From positions 4,007,001 through 4,071,000 of the forward strand of contig NZ_AP024169.1 of assembly GCF_016591975.1 (NCBI RefSeq): DNA of 64,000 nt. Reading direction: 5' to 3'. The notes under the pieces are model-generated. The model ran no database searches. It was not told where the DNA came from and saw nothing but the letters and a program-made list of their open reading frames with translations. Below are positions 18,261 through 27,238 of this stretch, in pieces. The translations under genes and the position numbers were made by a program. Each line of letters begins with the position of its first letter. The first letter of the stretch is position 1. The DNA comes from Anaeromicropila herbilytica. GTDB taxonomy: Bacteria > Bacillota > Clostridia > Lachnospirales > Lachnospiraceae.

Positions 18261-20221
18261 TAGAACCTCCTTGTGATATCAATTTGTTCCAAATCTTTCA
18301 TCCATATACTTGCACTTGCATCACTTGGCATTCTCAAGTCTCCTCTAGGTGAAACCGCTACAGAACCTACTTTTGGTCCATCTGGAAGGCAGGAACGCTT
18401 AAATTGTTGAGAGAAGAACCTACGATAAAAACAAGTTAACCATTTATAGATAATCTCGTTACTGTATTCTCCTTCAAATGCAATAGTTGCTAGACGATAT
18501 ACTTTACTTGGCATATAACCAAATCTTAATATATAGTATAAGAAGAAATCGTGAAGTTCATATGGTCCCACAATATCTTCTGTCTTTTGTGATATCTCAC
18601 CATCCGTTGGTGGAAGTAATTCTGGACTTACTGGGGTATCTAGTACATCATATAATACGGTCTGTAATTCCTCATCCTTAGTTGTCTCTGCAAAATAAGC
18701 AACTAAATAGCGTACAAGTGTCTTAGGTACAGAACAATTCACTCCATACATTGACATATGGTCACCATTATAAGTAGCCCACCCAAGTGCTAATTCTGAC
18801 ATGTCTCCAGTACCAATTACAAGTCCATTGTACTGATTTGCGATGTTCATTAGTACCTTGGTTCTCTCTCTTGCTTGCGCATTCTCATACGTAATATCAT
18901 GCACGTTCACATCATGTCCAATATCTCTTAAATGAATCAGTACCGCCTCATTAATTGGAATTTCTTTCAATGTTGCTCCTAATTTATTCGTTAACGTTAC
19001 TGCATTCTGATATGTTCGGTCCGTTGTTCCAAAGCAAGGCATCGTTACTGCAATAATATTCTTACGATCAATTTTTAAGTAATCAAATGCTTTCGTAATT
19101 ACTAATAATGCTAATGTAGAATCAAGTCCTCCAGAGATTCCGATAATGGCATTTTTCGCTCCTGTATGGCTTAGTCGTTTCACCAATCCCATTGCTTGAA
19201 TATCAGTAATCTCTTGGCACCTAATATCTCTCTCTTGCTTATTCGATGGTACAAATGGAGCCTTATCAATCCATCTTGATAGTGGCGTGATATAGTCAAC
19301 TTTACCATTATTTCTTTCATGTTCTATAGATGAAAATGTAAATGGAACTGATACATATTCGGTAACCTCATCCATTGGATACGTTGTCATTCTTCTTCTT
19401 TCGTTTGCAATTCTCTGCATATCAATCTCAGTATATAATAAACCATCAAAGAATAATTTGGTTTCTTTTAATAACGTACCATTTTCTGCAATCATATTAT
19501 GTCCACTATATACCAAGTCTGTACTAGATTCACCTTCCCCTGCGTCCGCATAAATATAACCTGCAATAATCCTTGCAGATTGGGATCTAATTAATTCTCT
19601 TCGAAAAGCTGATTTACCAGTATTCTCATCACTCGCTGATAGATTACCGATTAAAGTAGCACCTTTTAGTGCGTGTCTGGTACTTGGAGGAATTGGAACC
19701 CATGCATCCTCGCAGATCTCAATTCCAAGGACAAGTTCCTTCATTGTTTGACATTCAAATATGATGTTTGTACCAAATGGTACTTCTTTTCCCTCAAAAT
19801 TAATATACTCTGGAACTTCATTTCCAATATTAAAATGTCTTGCTTCATAGAATTCCGAATAATTTGGGAGATTCTTCTTCGGTATCATTCCAAGTAACTC
19901 TCCATCTTGAATCACTGCTGCAACATTATATAATTTATTTCTTTTTAAGTATGGTAATCCAACTGAAACCACCATGTCGCTGCCTTTTGTATATTCTATA
20001 ATACGAACCAATTGTTCTTTCGCAGAATTAAGAAGAGCATCTTGTAGAAATAATTCACCACAAGTATATGCACTAATACATAACTCTGGAAATATCACAA
20101 CTTTTAACTCTTTTTCTTTACTTTCTTCTATTAGTTCAATGATTCGATCTGTATTATATTCACAATCCGCAACTTTAATCTTAGGTGTAGCTGCACCAAC
20201 TCGTATAAATCCATGCTTCAT
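18260..20221 (-). CDS. nadE: Glutamine-dependent NAD+ synthetase
   Basis: Makes NAD+ from nicotinate adenine dinucleotide, ATP and glutamine. The N-terminal nitrilase-type glutaminase domain (about 1-280) shows the Glu in VVIFPELCISAYTCGEL, Lys in GMIPKKNLPNYSEFYE and Cys in LGIEICEDAWVP. The C-terminal synthetase domain carries the P-loop IGISGGLDSTLALLV and TGDMSELALGWATYNGD. The open frame extends to an ATG at 20263, but that start has no ribosome binding site; the ATG at 20221 (MKHGFIRVGAATPKIKVADC) fits the family N-terminus, with GGAAGG 13 bases upstream. It is translationally coupled to degV. Confidence 0.95.
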   Translation of the reverse strand: MKHGFIRVGAATPKIKVADCEYNTDRIIELIEESKEKELKVVIFPELCISAYTCGELFLQDALLNSAKEQLVRIIEYTKGSDMVVSVGLPYLKRNKLYNVAAVIQDGELLGMIPKKNLPNYSEFYEARHFNIGNEVPEYINFEGKEVPFGTNIIFECQTMKELVLGIEICEDAWVPIPPSTRHALKGATLIGNLSASDENTGKSAFRRELIRSQSARIIAGYIYADAGEGESSTDLVYSGHNMIAENGTLLKETKLFFDGLLYTEIDMQRIANERRRMTTYPMDEVTEYVSVPFTFSSIEHERNNGKVDYITPLSRWIDKAPFVPSNKQERDIRCQEITDIQAMGLVKRLSHTGAKNAIIGISGGLDSTLALLVITKAFDYLKIDRKNIIAVTMPCFGTTDRTYQNAVTLTNKLGATLKEIPINEAVLIHLRDIGHDVNVHDITYENAQARERTKVLMNIANQYNGLVIGTGDMSELALGWATYNGDHMSMYGVNCSVPKTLVRYLVAYFAETTKDEELQTVLYDVLDTPVSPELLPPTDGEISQKTEDIVGPYELHDFFLYYILRFGYMPSKVYRLATIAFEGEYSNEIIYKWLTCFYRRFFSQQFKRSCLPDGPKVGSVAVSPRGDLRMPSDASASIWMKDLEQIDITRRF

Positions 20222-20520
20222 CTTTATGTTCACGCCTTCCGTTTTTATTCGAATCCTACGCATGGTCTATATTAAATTTCTTTTAAACCTATTTAAATAC
20301 TATAATTGCGCAGGCCTTAATAACTTTTATTATAGATGCAGTTTTCCTAAAATACAAGAATTTTATACCATTGATGTTTTATATGATTACAGTTTAGTAT
20401 CATGTCTGAGATGTAACTTAATAAATGAATAAATACTTTGCTATGCAAACTCTCGCGTCAAGCGCGGTCGCATTAGCGACATCTTCTCTTTGCACTTGTG
20501 TGCATCCTGTACGGAGTGCT

Positions 20521-20563
20521 TTTTAATTTATAGGAAATGTGGAGCACTTTCCTATAAATTAAA
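20521..20563. repeat. Hairpin behind the 6S RNA terminator
   Basis: A perfect stem TTTAATTTATAGGAAA / TTTCCTATAAATTAAA with a ten-base loop. On the minus strand it follows immediately after the T run of the 6S RNA terminator and may act as a backup terminator or processing structure. The stretch 20264-20520 between it and nadE holds only short palindromes such as TCGCATTAGCGA and GCACTTGTGTGC and no gene. Confidence 0.6.
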
Positions 20564-20566
20564 AAA

Positions 20567-20582
20567 AGGCAGCTTACGCTGC
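20567..20582 (-). terminator. Intrinsic terminator of the 6S RNA gene
   Basis: On the minus strand GGCAGC GTAA GCTGCC is followed at once by seven T. It begins right where the 6S RNA closing stem ends. Confidence 0.85.
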
Positions 20583-20773
20583 CTCTTATCTTTCGTAGTA
20601 ATACCCAAAATGCCGTTTCCTGTATTTTGACTCCTAGCCCGCGCTAGGTGGGTGTCCTCACACAAGATTCTGTCTTCCGCTGCGAACGGCGGCTTGACAT
20701 AGCCCTGTAAATATCGGATTCCCATATAAATTATTGTAGGTTCAAAATAGCAAGATTCTCGTACATCTCAGGA
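20583..20773 (-). ncRNA. ssrS: 6S RNA
   Basis: No ORF fills this stretch, but the minus strand carries the blocks I know from clostridial 6S RNA in the right order: CCTGAGATGTACG, TTGAACCTACAAT, GGGAATCCGATATTT, CCGCCGTTCGCAGCGG, GTGTGAGGACACCCACCTAG, a GGCTAGGAGTC hairpin and GGCATTTTGGGTA. The E. coli molecule shares CTGAGATGT and CCGATATTT. The 5' CCTGAGAT..ACGAG and the 3' CTACGAAAGATAAGAGG can close the outer stem, giving about 190 nt, the usual length, followed directly by a strong terminator. 6S RNA binds sigma-A RNA polymerase and dampens transcription in slow growth. The 5' end is approximate; no convincing promoter was pinned down. Confidence 0.8.
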
Positions 20774-20900
20774 AATTCACTTGAATTCTACACAATATTT
20801 ACTAATATTACTTTATCTATTGTGTAATTTGTTTGAACTTTTTATTCTAAACTTATTATACTCTAATAATTTATTTTTTTCAAGCTTTTAATGCAATTAA

Positions 20901-21055
20901 ACAGAATATTTGTAACAAATCAGCCTACAATATCGCGAGGTGTTTTTGTGAGTGGAGCGAAGCGTAAGTCACAGAATTCCAGAGATATACATGCGCGAAA
21001 TTATGCATTCAGCATATTTTATGTGCATCATTTGTTACAATTGAGCCACAAGGCT
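20901..21055. repeat. Long imperfect palindrome with GAGCGAAGCG inside
   Basis: Outer arms around ATTTGTAACAAATCAGCCT and AGGCTGAATTGTAATAAAT pair imperfectly and enclose smaller palindromes, including GTGAGTGGAGCGAAGCG with TAAGTCAC. The decamer GAGCGAAGCG also sits at the centre of the 16083-16297 palindrome. It lies just downstream of the histidine kinase gene. Boundaries are approximate. Confidence 0.6.
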
Positions 21056-21073
21056 GAATTGTAATAAATATTT

Positions 21074-22594
21074 TCAATGAGTTGTCTCATATTCTTCCAA
21101 CTCTGTCTCACTCATACAAGTATCAAATTCAAAAGTAAATTTAGTACCCTGATGTGGCATACTTTCTACTTTGATATTACCACCATGCCTTAAGCATATC
21201 TGATTAGCAATTGCAAGACCTAGACCTGAACCAGTTGCATTTTGTCTAAGTTTGGATTTATAGAATTTCTCAAAGATATGAGGTAATTCTTCTTCTGAAA
21301 TACCAATTCCCTGATCTTCAATTGATATTATTAGTTTATCCATATACGATAGATTTATGTAAATGGATGAGTTTATATCTGAAAATTTTATTGCATTATC
21401 TATGATGACAAGAAACATTTGCCTTATTCGATCATAATCTCCTAACATAATATAGGACTCTTGTTCTTTGGAAATTTCAATTGAAATATTTTTTTTCTTA
21501 CTTATTGCATGTATACTTCGAATAATATCTTCAAAGATTTGAATGAGATTAATAGGTTCTTTTTCTATCTCAAAATCTGGATTCTGCATCTTAGATAGAA
21601 TAAGCAAATCCCCTACCAAACGCTCCATACTCTTACACTCTTTTAACATTCTATCATAGTAATTAGCAACTTTATTGGAATCCGTAACCACGCCATCCAC
21701 TAACATTTCGACATATGCCCTCACTACAGTAATAGGTGTTCTAAGTTCATGTGATACATTAGCGAAGAAATCTAGTCTCATTTGTTCCATATTCTTACGC
21801 TCTTGCTCATTTTCTAACAATCGCTCTGCTAGAATATCGATTGTGGTTGCAAGGTCACCAATTTCATCTTTCTGTTCGATTCCAGTCTTAACATTATAAT
21901 TACCGTCTGCTAATATAAGCGCTGTCTTTCTCATCTTAACAATTGGTTGTGATAATTTTCTTGCAAAAAGAATCGCTATAATAAAGGAAATGAATAATCC
22001 CATTGCAGCACTTATATAGATTAATTTCTGGCTGGTATCAATGGTATCTGCTTGTGATTCCTTTTGAGAAGATAGTAATACACCTCCGATAACCTCTTTA
22101 TTCTCATTATATATCGGATAACCAACCACACGCATTGTATTGCCATAAATAGGCATATAGCAAGTCTTCGACATGATTTCTCCATTAAATGTATCTTGGA
22201 TCACATCTTGTATATGATTTTCTTCTAAATCTATATTTTTTATTTTTATATTTTCAAACTTATCGCTCATTGGATTCTTAGCTGCTGCATTTGATATAAT
22301 CCAAACATCCGTATCTGGAGCATTCATTTCTATTAGTATTTCAACATATGAGGCATATTCCGCATCATCTGTTTCTACAAATTCAGATACTCTTTCACTA
22401 ATTTTCTTAGCATCGTTCTCCAATCTAGCACTATATATTTTCATTGTACTATTCTCAAAAAGTTTCATAAAAATAAAACCAAGAAGTACAGCAAAAACCA
22501 ATAGCATGACCGCATAATTAAAATATACTTTTAAAAAAAGTCGATTATAAGCTTTTACTTTTATATCTAATGGTTTATTTAATTCATTTTTCAT
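21074..22594 (-). CDS. Sensor histidine kinase
   Basis: A membrane histidine kinase of about 506 residues. TM1 lies near residues 20-40, an extracytoplasmic sensor of about 145 residues follows, then TM2 (YISAAMGLFISFIIAILFA), a HAMP domain, the HisKA box FFANVSHELRTPITVVRAY with the phospho-accepting His, and an ATPase domain with EDQGIGISEEELPHIFEKFY and GSGLGLAIANQICLRHGG. The frame can open at a GTG (22606), but GGGAG is spaced five bases from the ATG at 22594 (MKNELNKPL), which I chose. It follows its response regulator by about 50 bp in one operon. The signal is unknown. Confidence 0.94.
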   Translation of the reverse strand: MKNELNKPLDIKVKAYNRLFLKVYFNYAVMLLVFAVLLGFIFMKLFENSTMKIYSARLENDAKKISERVSEFVETDDAEYASYVEILIEMNAPDTDVWIISNAAAKNPMSDKFENIKIKNIDLEENHIQDVIQDTFNGEIMSKTCYMPIYGNTMRVVGYPIYNENKEVIGGVLLSSQKESQADTIDTSQKLIYISAAMGLFISFIIAILFARKLSQPIVKMRKTALILADGNYNVKTGIEQKDEIGDLATTIDILAERLLENEQERKNMEQMRLDFFANVSHELRTPITVVRAYVEMLVDGVVTDSNKVANYYDRMLKECKSMERLVGDLLILSKMQNPDFEIEKEPINLIQIFEDIIRSIHAISKKKNISIEISKEQESYIMLGDYDRIRQMFLVIIDNAIKFSDINSSIYINLSYMDKLIISIEDQGIGISEEELPHIFEKFYKSKLRQNATGSGLGLAIANQICLRHGGNIKVESMPHQGTKFTFEFDTCMSETELEEYETTH

Positions 22595-22654
22595 ATCCGC
22601 TCCCACGTGCTACCTCTGGTGGCTTATATCAGGGGTTTATATTTTTCAAGGCAT

Positions 22655-23344
22655 CTATTCTGCTGTTTCGAACTTATATCCTACCCCCCAGATTGTCTTG
22701 ATATCCCACAAAGGATGCTCCACTTTATCGAGCTTTGCTCGTAATCTCTTGATATGGGAATCTACAGTTCTACTATCTCCGAAATAATCAAATCCCCATA
22801 AACTATCTAGTAAATTATCTCTTGTAAATACCTTATTCGGGTTATTGGCAAGTGTCCACATTGTCTCAATTTCCTTTTTCGTTAGGGACATCTTATTACC
22901 GTCTATGTACAGCGAATACTCATCTAAATTAATCTTTAGATTACCAACCACTGCAATATTTCCTGTTGGAGTATCTTCCACTTTGGACATTCTTCTTAAT
23001 ACAGCTCTAACCCTAGCCATTACTTCACTTGGACTAAACGGTTTTACGATATAATCATCAGCACCTATATCAAGTCCCATGATTTTCTCAAAATCTTCCC
23101 CTCTTGCTGTAATTAATATGACAGGTACACTAGACTTCGTTCTAATCTTCCTGCAAACAGTATATCCATCTTCTTTTGGCATCATTACATCAAGTAATAC
23201 CACGGAAGGATTGTATTTTTCAAAAAATAATAATGCTTCCTCTCCATCTTTAGCAACGACTGGCTCTAACCCCTCTTTTGTCGCGTAATTTGAAAGGATA
23301 TCAGTTATGTCTTCATTGTCATCAGCAATCAATATATACTGCAT
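22655..23344 (-). CDS. OmpR/PhoB-family response regulator
   Basis: A 229-residue two-domain regulator. The receiver domain has the acidic pair IADDNED, phospho-acceptor Asp52 in VVLLDVMMPKEDGY, the Thr of PVILITARG and Lys in IGADDYIVKPFSPSE. The C-terminal winged helix contains LTKKEIETMWTLANNP, VFTRDNLLDSLWG and RTVDSHIKRLRAKLD, the trans_reg_C signature. AGGAGG precedes the ATG. It is the first gene of a regulator-kinase operon. Targets are not apparent; the divergent Big_2-like secreted protein is a possible one by position only. Confidence 0.95.
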   Translation of the reverse strand: MQYILIADDNEDITDILSNYATKEGLEPVVAKDGEEALLFFEKYNPSVVLLDVMMPKEDGYTVCRKIRTKSSVPVILITARGEDFEKIMGLDIGADDYIVKPFSPSEVMARVRAVLRRMSKVEDTPTGNIAVVGNLKINLDEYSLYIDGNKMSLTKKEIETMWTLANNPNKVFTRDNLLDSLWGFDYFGDSRTVDSHIKRLRAKLDKVEHPLWDIKTIWGVGYKFETAE

Positions 23345-23753
23345 TTCATACCTCCTAAGTATTTATATTCCCTATATTAAACTCTTACTATTTATTATAT
23401 ATAAGACATAATTGCAAAACAAGAGGTAAAAATTTAATCCTTTTATTAATTGATGTTGATTCTTAGATTTCCTTATGCTTTGCACAATAATCACAATTTA
23501 TTCCATTCATTAGTTTACTCATGCTTATGTCAAATACATGTCAATTTACCATAATTAAGCATCCTAATATTTAGCTATTTTACACTTCTTTCGGTATTAG
23601 CAGGTACAAATTAATTTTCCTATGTTAGAAAAATATTTATAAACTGCCTTTATTTTGACAAATTAGAATGTTATTCTTAACTTGTATAAAAAATATAGAT
23701 TTCTGAAATATTATTTATAAATATTCATGAGATTTATATGTAGGAGGACACTT

Positions 23754-24389
23754 ATGAAAAAGAAATTATTTTCTGACAATGCAGCAAAATTACATATTTT
23801 CTTTTTATTAACTGCATTCTTAATCATCAGCGCCTTCTTCGTGAGCTCACCAACTGCTAAAGCTGCTGCATCTAATGATAATAAACGTGATCCTAAGCTT
23901 AATGTAAACAGTAAATCTCTTATCGTTGATACCACCTATTCTCTAAAGTTATATAATGTAGAGGGTTATAAGGTTATATTTAAATCTGACGATTCTAATA
24001 TTGCCTCTGTAAATGATGATGGATTAATTGAAGCCAAAAAAAATGGTGAAACATACATTTCAGTTATTATACGAGATGGTTCAAAAACAGTAGATACATT
24101 AAAATGTACAATAACAGTTGGTCCAGCTGCAAAAAGTATTGTGTTCTCTCAAAAAGGTGATATTTTAATTTCGGTAAATAAGAAAAAATACTTAAAGGTA
24201 ATTTTGATACCGAATAATACTATTGAAGAAGCAGATTTTTCAAGTTCTGATCCTTCTATTGTCACTGTGGATTCTAACGGTAAAATAACCGCTGTGTCCA
24301 AAGGTACTGCATATATTTATGCTAAGGTAAGAGATGATGAAGCGTGTTGCAAAATTATCGTAACTGATAATACTGATTCCGACAATTAA
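23754..24389 (+). CDS. Secreted protein with two Big_2-like (bacterial Ig-like) domains
   Basis: About 211 residues from the ATG behind AGGAGG (a longer frame from 23727 lacks a ribosome binding site). The signal peptide is MKKKLFSDN followed by a hydrophobic core (HIFFLLTAFLIISAFFV) and a PTAKAAAS cleavage region. Two Ig-like repeats follow (about 45-125 and 130-205), each with the Big_2 hallmarks: SDDSNIASVNDDGLIEAKKN and SSDPSIVTVDSNGKITAVSK, each followed by G..Y......D. No sortase signal or other domain, so it is probably a released or wall-associated binding module. The 409-base region upstream holds no other gene; TTGACA at 23655 lacks a well-spaced -10 box. Confidence 0.85.
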   Translation: MKKKLFSDNAAKLHIFFLLTAFLIISAFFVSSPTAKAAASNDNKRDPKLNVNSKSLIVDTTYSLKLYNVEGYKVIFKSDDSNIASVNDDGLIEAKKNGETYISVIIRDGSKTVDTLKCTITVGPAAKSIVFSQKGDILISVNKKKYLKVILIPNNTIEEADFSSSDPSIVTVDSNGKITAVSKGTAYIYAKVRDDEACCKIIVTDNTDSDN

Positions 24390-24425
24390 TATGAACAGCA
24401 TTTTGTAATTGAATATCAACAACTT

Positions 24426-24454
24426 GAGCCGCCATATTATTGGCGGCTCTTTTT
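24426..24454 (+). terminator. Intrinsic terminator
   Basis: GAGCCGCC ATATTATT GGCGGCTC followed by TTTTT, 36 bases beyond the Big_2-like gene. Confidence 0.9.
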
Positions 24455-24492
24455 GGGCTTTTTGTTAGTTATGTAATTTAATCATATAGCAT

Positions 24493-26031
24493 CTATTCTG
24501 TTTCTTTGGAATCCATAACAACTTCTTCAAAGTTATTATTCTCTTTACTATCATTTGCTTTACTTTCAACAATACTACTCTCTACTTCTGAATTATCAGT
24601 CTTCACAGTATCCAATTTATCCTTAATTGCATCTAGAAAATTGAATCCAGTCATTGCTTCGATTGTTTCTGGAAGTTGACTAACTATATCTGTTACATAT
24701 CCAGTAACCTTTGCTGCTCCTGATTCTGATCCATTCTTTCCACCATTATCAATAATAACAATTTTCTCTGTTTTAGCTAATGGTTCTGCTACTGCTTTTG
24801 CTATCTCTGGAAGTTTCTCAATAATCATCTGAGTAACGGCTGCATTATTGTACTGCTTAAACGCTTCGGCTTTTTTATCCATAGTTTCAGCCTCTGCTGC
24901 ACCTTTTGCTAAGATTGCTGCAGCTTCTGCTTCACCCTTGATACGAATTGCTTCGGCTTCGGCTTCTGCCTTTACTTTAATTGCAGCTGCAATAGCTTCT
25001 GCTTCTTTTAACTCTGAATATTTTTTTGCATCGGATTGTTTCTCAACTTTATATTTATCAGCATCTGCTTGCTTTGCTACTCGGTATAATTCTGCATCTG
25101 CTTGCTTATTAACAGTCGCTTCTAATTCTTTTTCACGTCTTAGAGCTTCCTTAAGTTGAACTTCTGTTTCCTTTTCTTTCTTTGTAATCTCAACCGACAT
25201 TGCAGTTTCCGTTACTTCTTTGAGAACAATATTTTTTTCAATTTCATAAGCTGAATCGGCTCTAGCCTTAGCTGTTTCCTGCTCTTCTCTGTAGGCTTGA
25301 ATCTTTAGTTCCTTCACCTTTGTAGCTTCTGCCACTTGTGTCTCTGCAACAATCTTTGCCTCAGCACCTAATCTTTCAGATTCTGATGTCTTAATTCTTG
25401 TTTCTTTGGCAGCATCGGCCTCAGCAATTGCTGCATTCTTCTTTACTTCAGCAATTCTAGGCTTACCTAATGCTTCAAGATATCCATTTTTATCAGATAT
25501 ATCTCTTATTGTGAACACCTTTAATTCAAGTCCTAAAGAAGCGAGTCCAACTGCTGCCACTTCTTGTACTTGGGAAGCGAAGATTTCTCTATCTTTATAG
25601 ATTTCTTCAACTGTCATCTTAGAGATAATTTCTCTAAGTTTACCCTCTAGAACATCTTTCGAAGTATCTTTAATCACTTCTATCGTCTGATGCTCTTTAC
25701 CAGTGTTAAATTGTTCAATGGCACTCAGTATGCTTTCCTTATCACTTTTTACTTTAATAACTGCAACACCATCAGCCCTAATATCTACTCCTTGCTCTGT
25801 TCTAGCACCTTCGGTTTGTACTTCGATCTTCATATTCTCTAATGAGATCTTGTCTGTACGTTCTAATAGTGGAACAACAAAACCACCTCCACCAGAGATA
25901 ACCCTCTTCTTAAGTCCTGTTACAACTAAAGCCTTGTCTTGTGGAACTCTCTTCCACATTGCCATCACAGATATTATTACTAACAGAAAGACTGCTGCAA
26001 TAATAATTGCTATGATAAGTGATTGATCCAT
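24493..26031 (-). CDS. Flotillin-like SPFH/band 7 protein
   Basis: A 512-residue flotillin relative. One N-terminal membrane helix (IIAIIIAAVFLLVIISVMAMW) is followed by an SPFH domain (about 30-190), then a long Ala/Glu/Lys-rich coiled coil (about 190-400, with repeated EAEAEA and KAEAEAEAIRIKGEAEAAA) and a Gly/Ser-rich, acidic tail. Flotillins form scaffolds of ordered membrane domains. AGGAGG precedes the ATG. It lies 44 bp behind the NfeD-like gene, the usual bacterial pairing (as yuaF-yuaG in Bacillus subtilis). Confidence 0.93.
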   Translation of the reverse strand: MDQSLIIAIIIAAVFLLVIISVMAMWKRVPQDKALVVTGLKKRVISGGGGFVVPLLERTDKISLENMKIEVQTEGARTEQGVDIRADGVAVIKVKSDKESILSAIEQFNTGKEHQTIEVIKDTSKDVLEGKLREIISKMTVEEIYKDREIFASQVQEVAAVGLASLGLELKVFTIRDISDKNGYLEALGKPRIAEVKKNAAIAEADAAKETRIKTSESERLGAEAKIVAETQVAEATKVKELKIQAYREEQETAKARADSAYEIEKNIVLKEVTETAMSVEITKKEKETEVQLKEALRREKELEATVNKQADAELYRVAKQADADKYKVEKQSDAKKYSELKEAEAIAAAIKVKAEAEAEAIRIKGEAEAAAILAKGAAEAETMDKKAEAFKQYNNAAVTQMIIEKLPEIAKAVAEPLAKTEKIVIIDNGGKNGSESGAAKVTGYVTDIVSQLPETIEAMTGFNFLDAIKDKLDTVKTDNSEVESSIVESKANDSKENNNFEEVVMDSKETE

Positions 26032-26075
26032 ACATTTTCCTCCTTCTCAATATTACTTGTTTCTCAAGTAAACTC

Positions 26076-26618
26076 TTAAATATCTATACTTGCAACATAA
26101 AAGACATAATCTTTTATCCAACAAATAACTACATTACTACCAGCTTTTATTTCAACCTCCGTGGTTGCTTTTGCTGGTGCGACATAACTATTACCGTGAA
26201 TCAAATATTTGATTTCACCATATGAGTTTGCCGGTATTGTCTCTGAAACTGCCGCTCGAATACCAATGAGTTCTTCCTTATCTGCTGCACTCGTATTCTG
26301 TGCCTTTTTTAATGGCTTAATAATAAAATGATATACGAAGTATGCAATTAGAGCTGCGATTAAAAATGATACAATCGAGATAAATAAAATTGATAATCCC
26401 ATATGCATATTAATTAAAATCATTCCCATTCCACCAAATACAACTAGAAACAAAAGATAGACTAACGGACTCATTGGTAAAAACAAATCAATTCCAAAGA
26501 AATGTAAATCAAAATCTAGTCCGTCTATTCCAAAGATCTCAAATAAATGACCAAGAATAAATGAAACTACCGTTAGAATTACACCTACTAAGAAGCAAAC
26601 AAGAAAAAACTGATACAT
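26076..26618 (-). CDS. NfeD-like membrane protein
   Basis: A 180-residue protein with an N-terminal helix, two more membrane helices (about 55-75 and 78-105) and a C-terminal soluble domain of about 60 residues with GIRAAVSETIPANSYGEI and VVICWIKDYVFYVASI, matching the OB-fold of NfeD-type proteins. It is the short form without the ClpP-like protease domain. Such proteins work with the flotillin encoded next to them, which is the case here. The ATG follows GGGGGAA. The long palindrome 26790-27134 lies upstream. Confidence 0.88.
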   Translation of the reverse strand: MYQFFLVCFLVGVILTVVSFILGHLFEIFGIDGLDFDLHFFGIDLFLPMSPLVYLLFLVVFGGMGMILINMHMGLSILFISIVSFLIAALIAYFVYHFIIKPLKKAQNTSAADKEELIGIRAAVSETIPANSYGEIKYLIHGNSYVAPAKATTEVEIKAGSNVVICWIKDYVFYVASIDI

Positions 26619-26789
26619 TAATATTCCCCCAATATCATAACATTTTAAACGAATTATTTACCATACTCTAATAGTACTATTTATCTAGATTGATTTACAA
26701 TACTATTTTACAAATATTTCATTAAAATCAGCTAAGAAAGCTATTAACTTCGGATTATAATCAAATTTCCTAATAGAAAGGTTATCGAA

Positions 26790-27134
26790 TACTTGATAAA
26801 TTCAGAGGTTAGGGTAGCTAAATTACCATGATTGAAAGTTTCACCTCTTTGTTCCATTGACTCATTTGGAAGTTACTAATGTTTTATCACTTTGACAAAA
26901 CAGATATAAAAAGTTCAAACTAACCCAAAGCCTGCGACTTGCTCGCAGGCTTAAATTCAACGTGTGAAATTCTTTTTATTTCACACTCCTCTCTTCGTTC
27001 GTCAAACAGTGAACTTTTTATATCTAAGTCAAAGGGATAAGACATAAGTAACTTCGCAAATCAGTCAAAGTCACAACGAAGTAAAACTTTCAATCATGGT
27101 AATTAATATACTTCACGACTGAATTTATCAAGTA
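26790..27134. repeat. Long palindrome, family 2, complete copy
   Basis: A 345-bp imperfect inverted repeat bounded by TACTTGATAAATTCAG and its complement CTGAATTTATCAAGTA. Inside, AATTACCATGATTGAAAGTTT pairs with AAACTTTCAATCATGGTAATT-type sequence, and GATATAAAAAGTTCA pairs with TGAACTTTTTATATC. Two small hairpins occupy the centre: GCCTGCGACTTGCTCGCAGGC-type (26930-26950) and GTGTGAAAT / ATTTCACAC (about 26961-26985). The left half recurs inverted at 29079-29242. It fills most of the 620-base gap between the NfeD-like gene and the amine oxidase gene. Confidence 0.85.
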
Positions 27135-27238
27135 TAGTGTAGACTTTTAGCCATGGCAAAATTTGAGTATGTGATTTGACATGGCATATTTAATTATCTA
27201 ATACATAAAATACATTAAATACATATTGGAGTTATTCT

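Noticed and set aside
20264..20520. Several short palindromes suggesting a tRNA or a structured RNA
   Set aside because: No tRNA cloverleaf or T-loop sequence fits; the short stems do not combine into a known RNA.
23655..23690. Promoter of the Big_2-like gene from TTGACA
   Set aside because: No -10 hexamer lies at 16-18 bases; TATAAA is at 24 bases, too far for a sigma-A promoter.
26790..27134. Insertion sequence with transposase
   Set aside because: No transposase frame lies within either family 2 copy; the elements are non-coding palindromes, at most non-autonomous.
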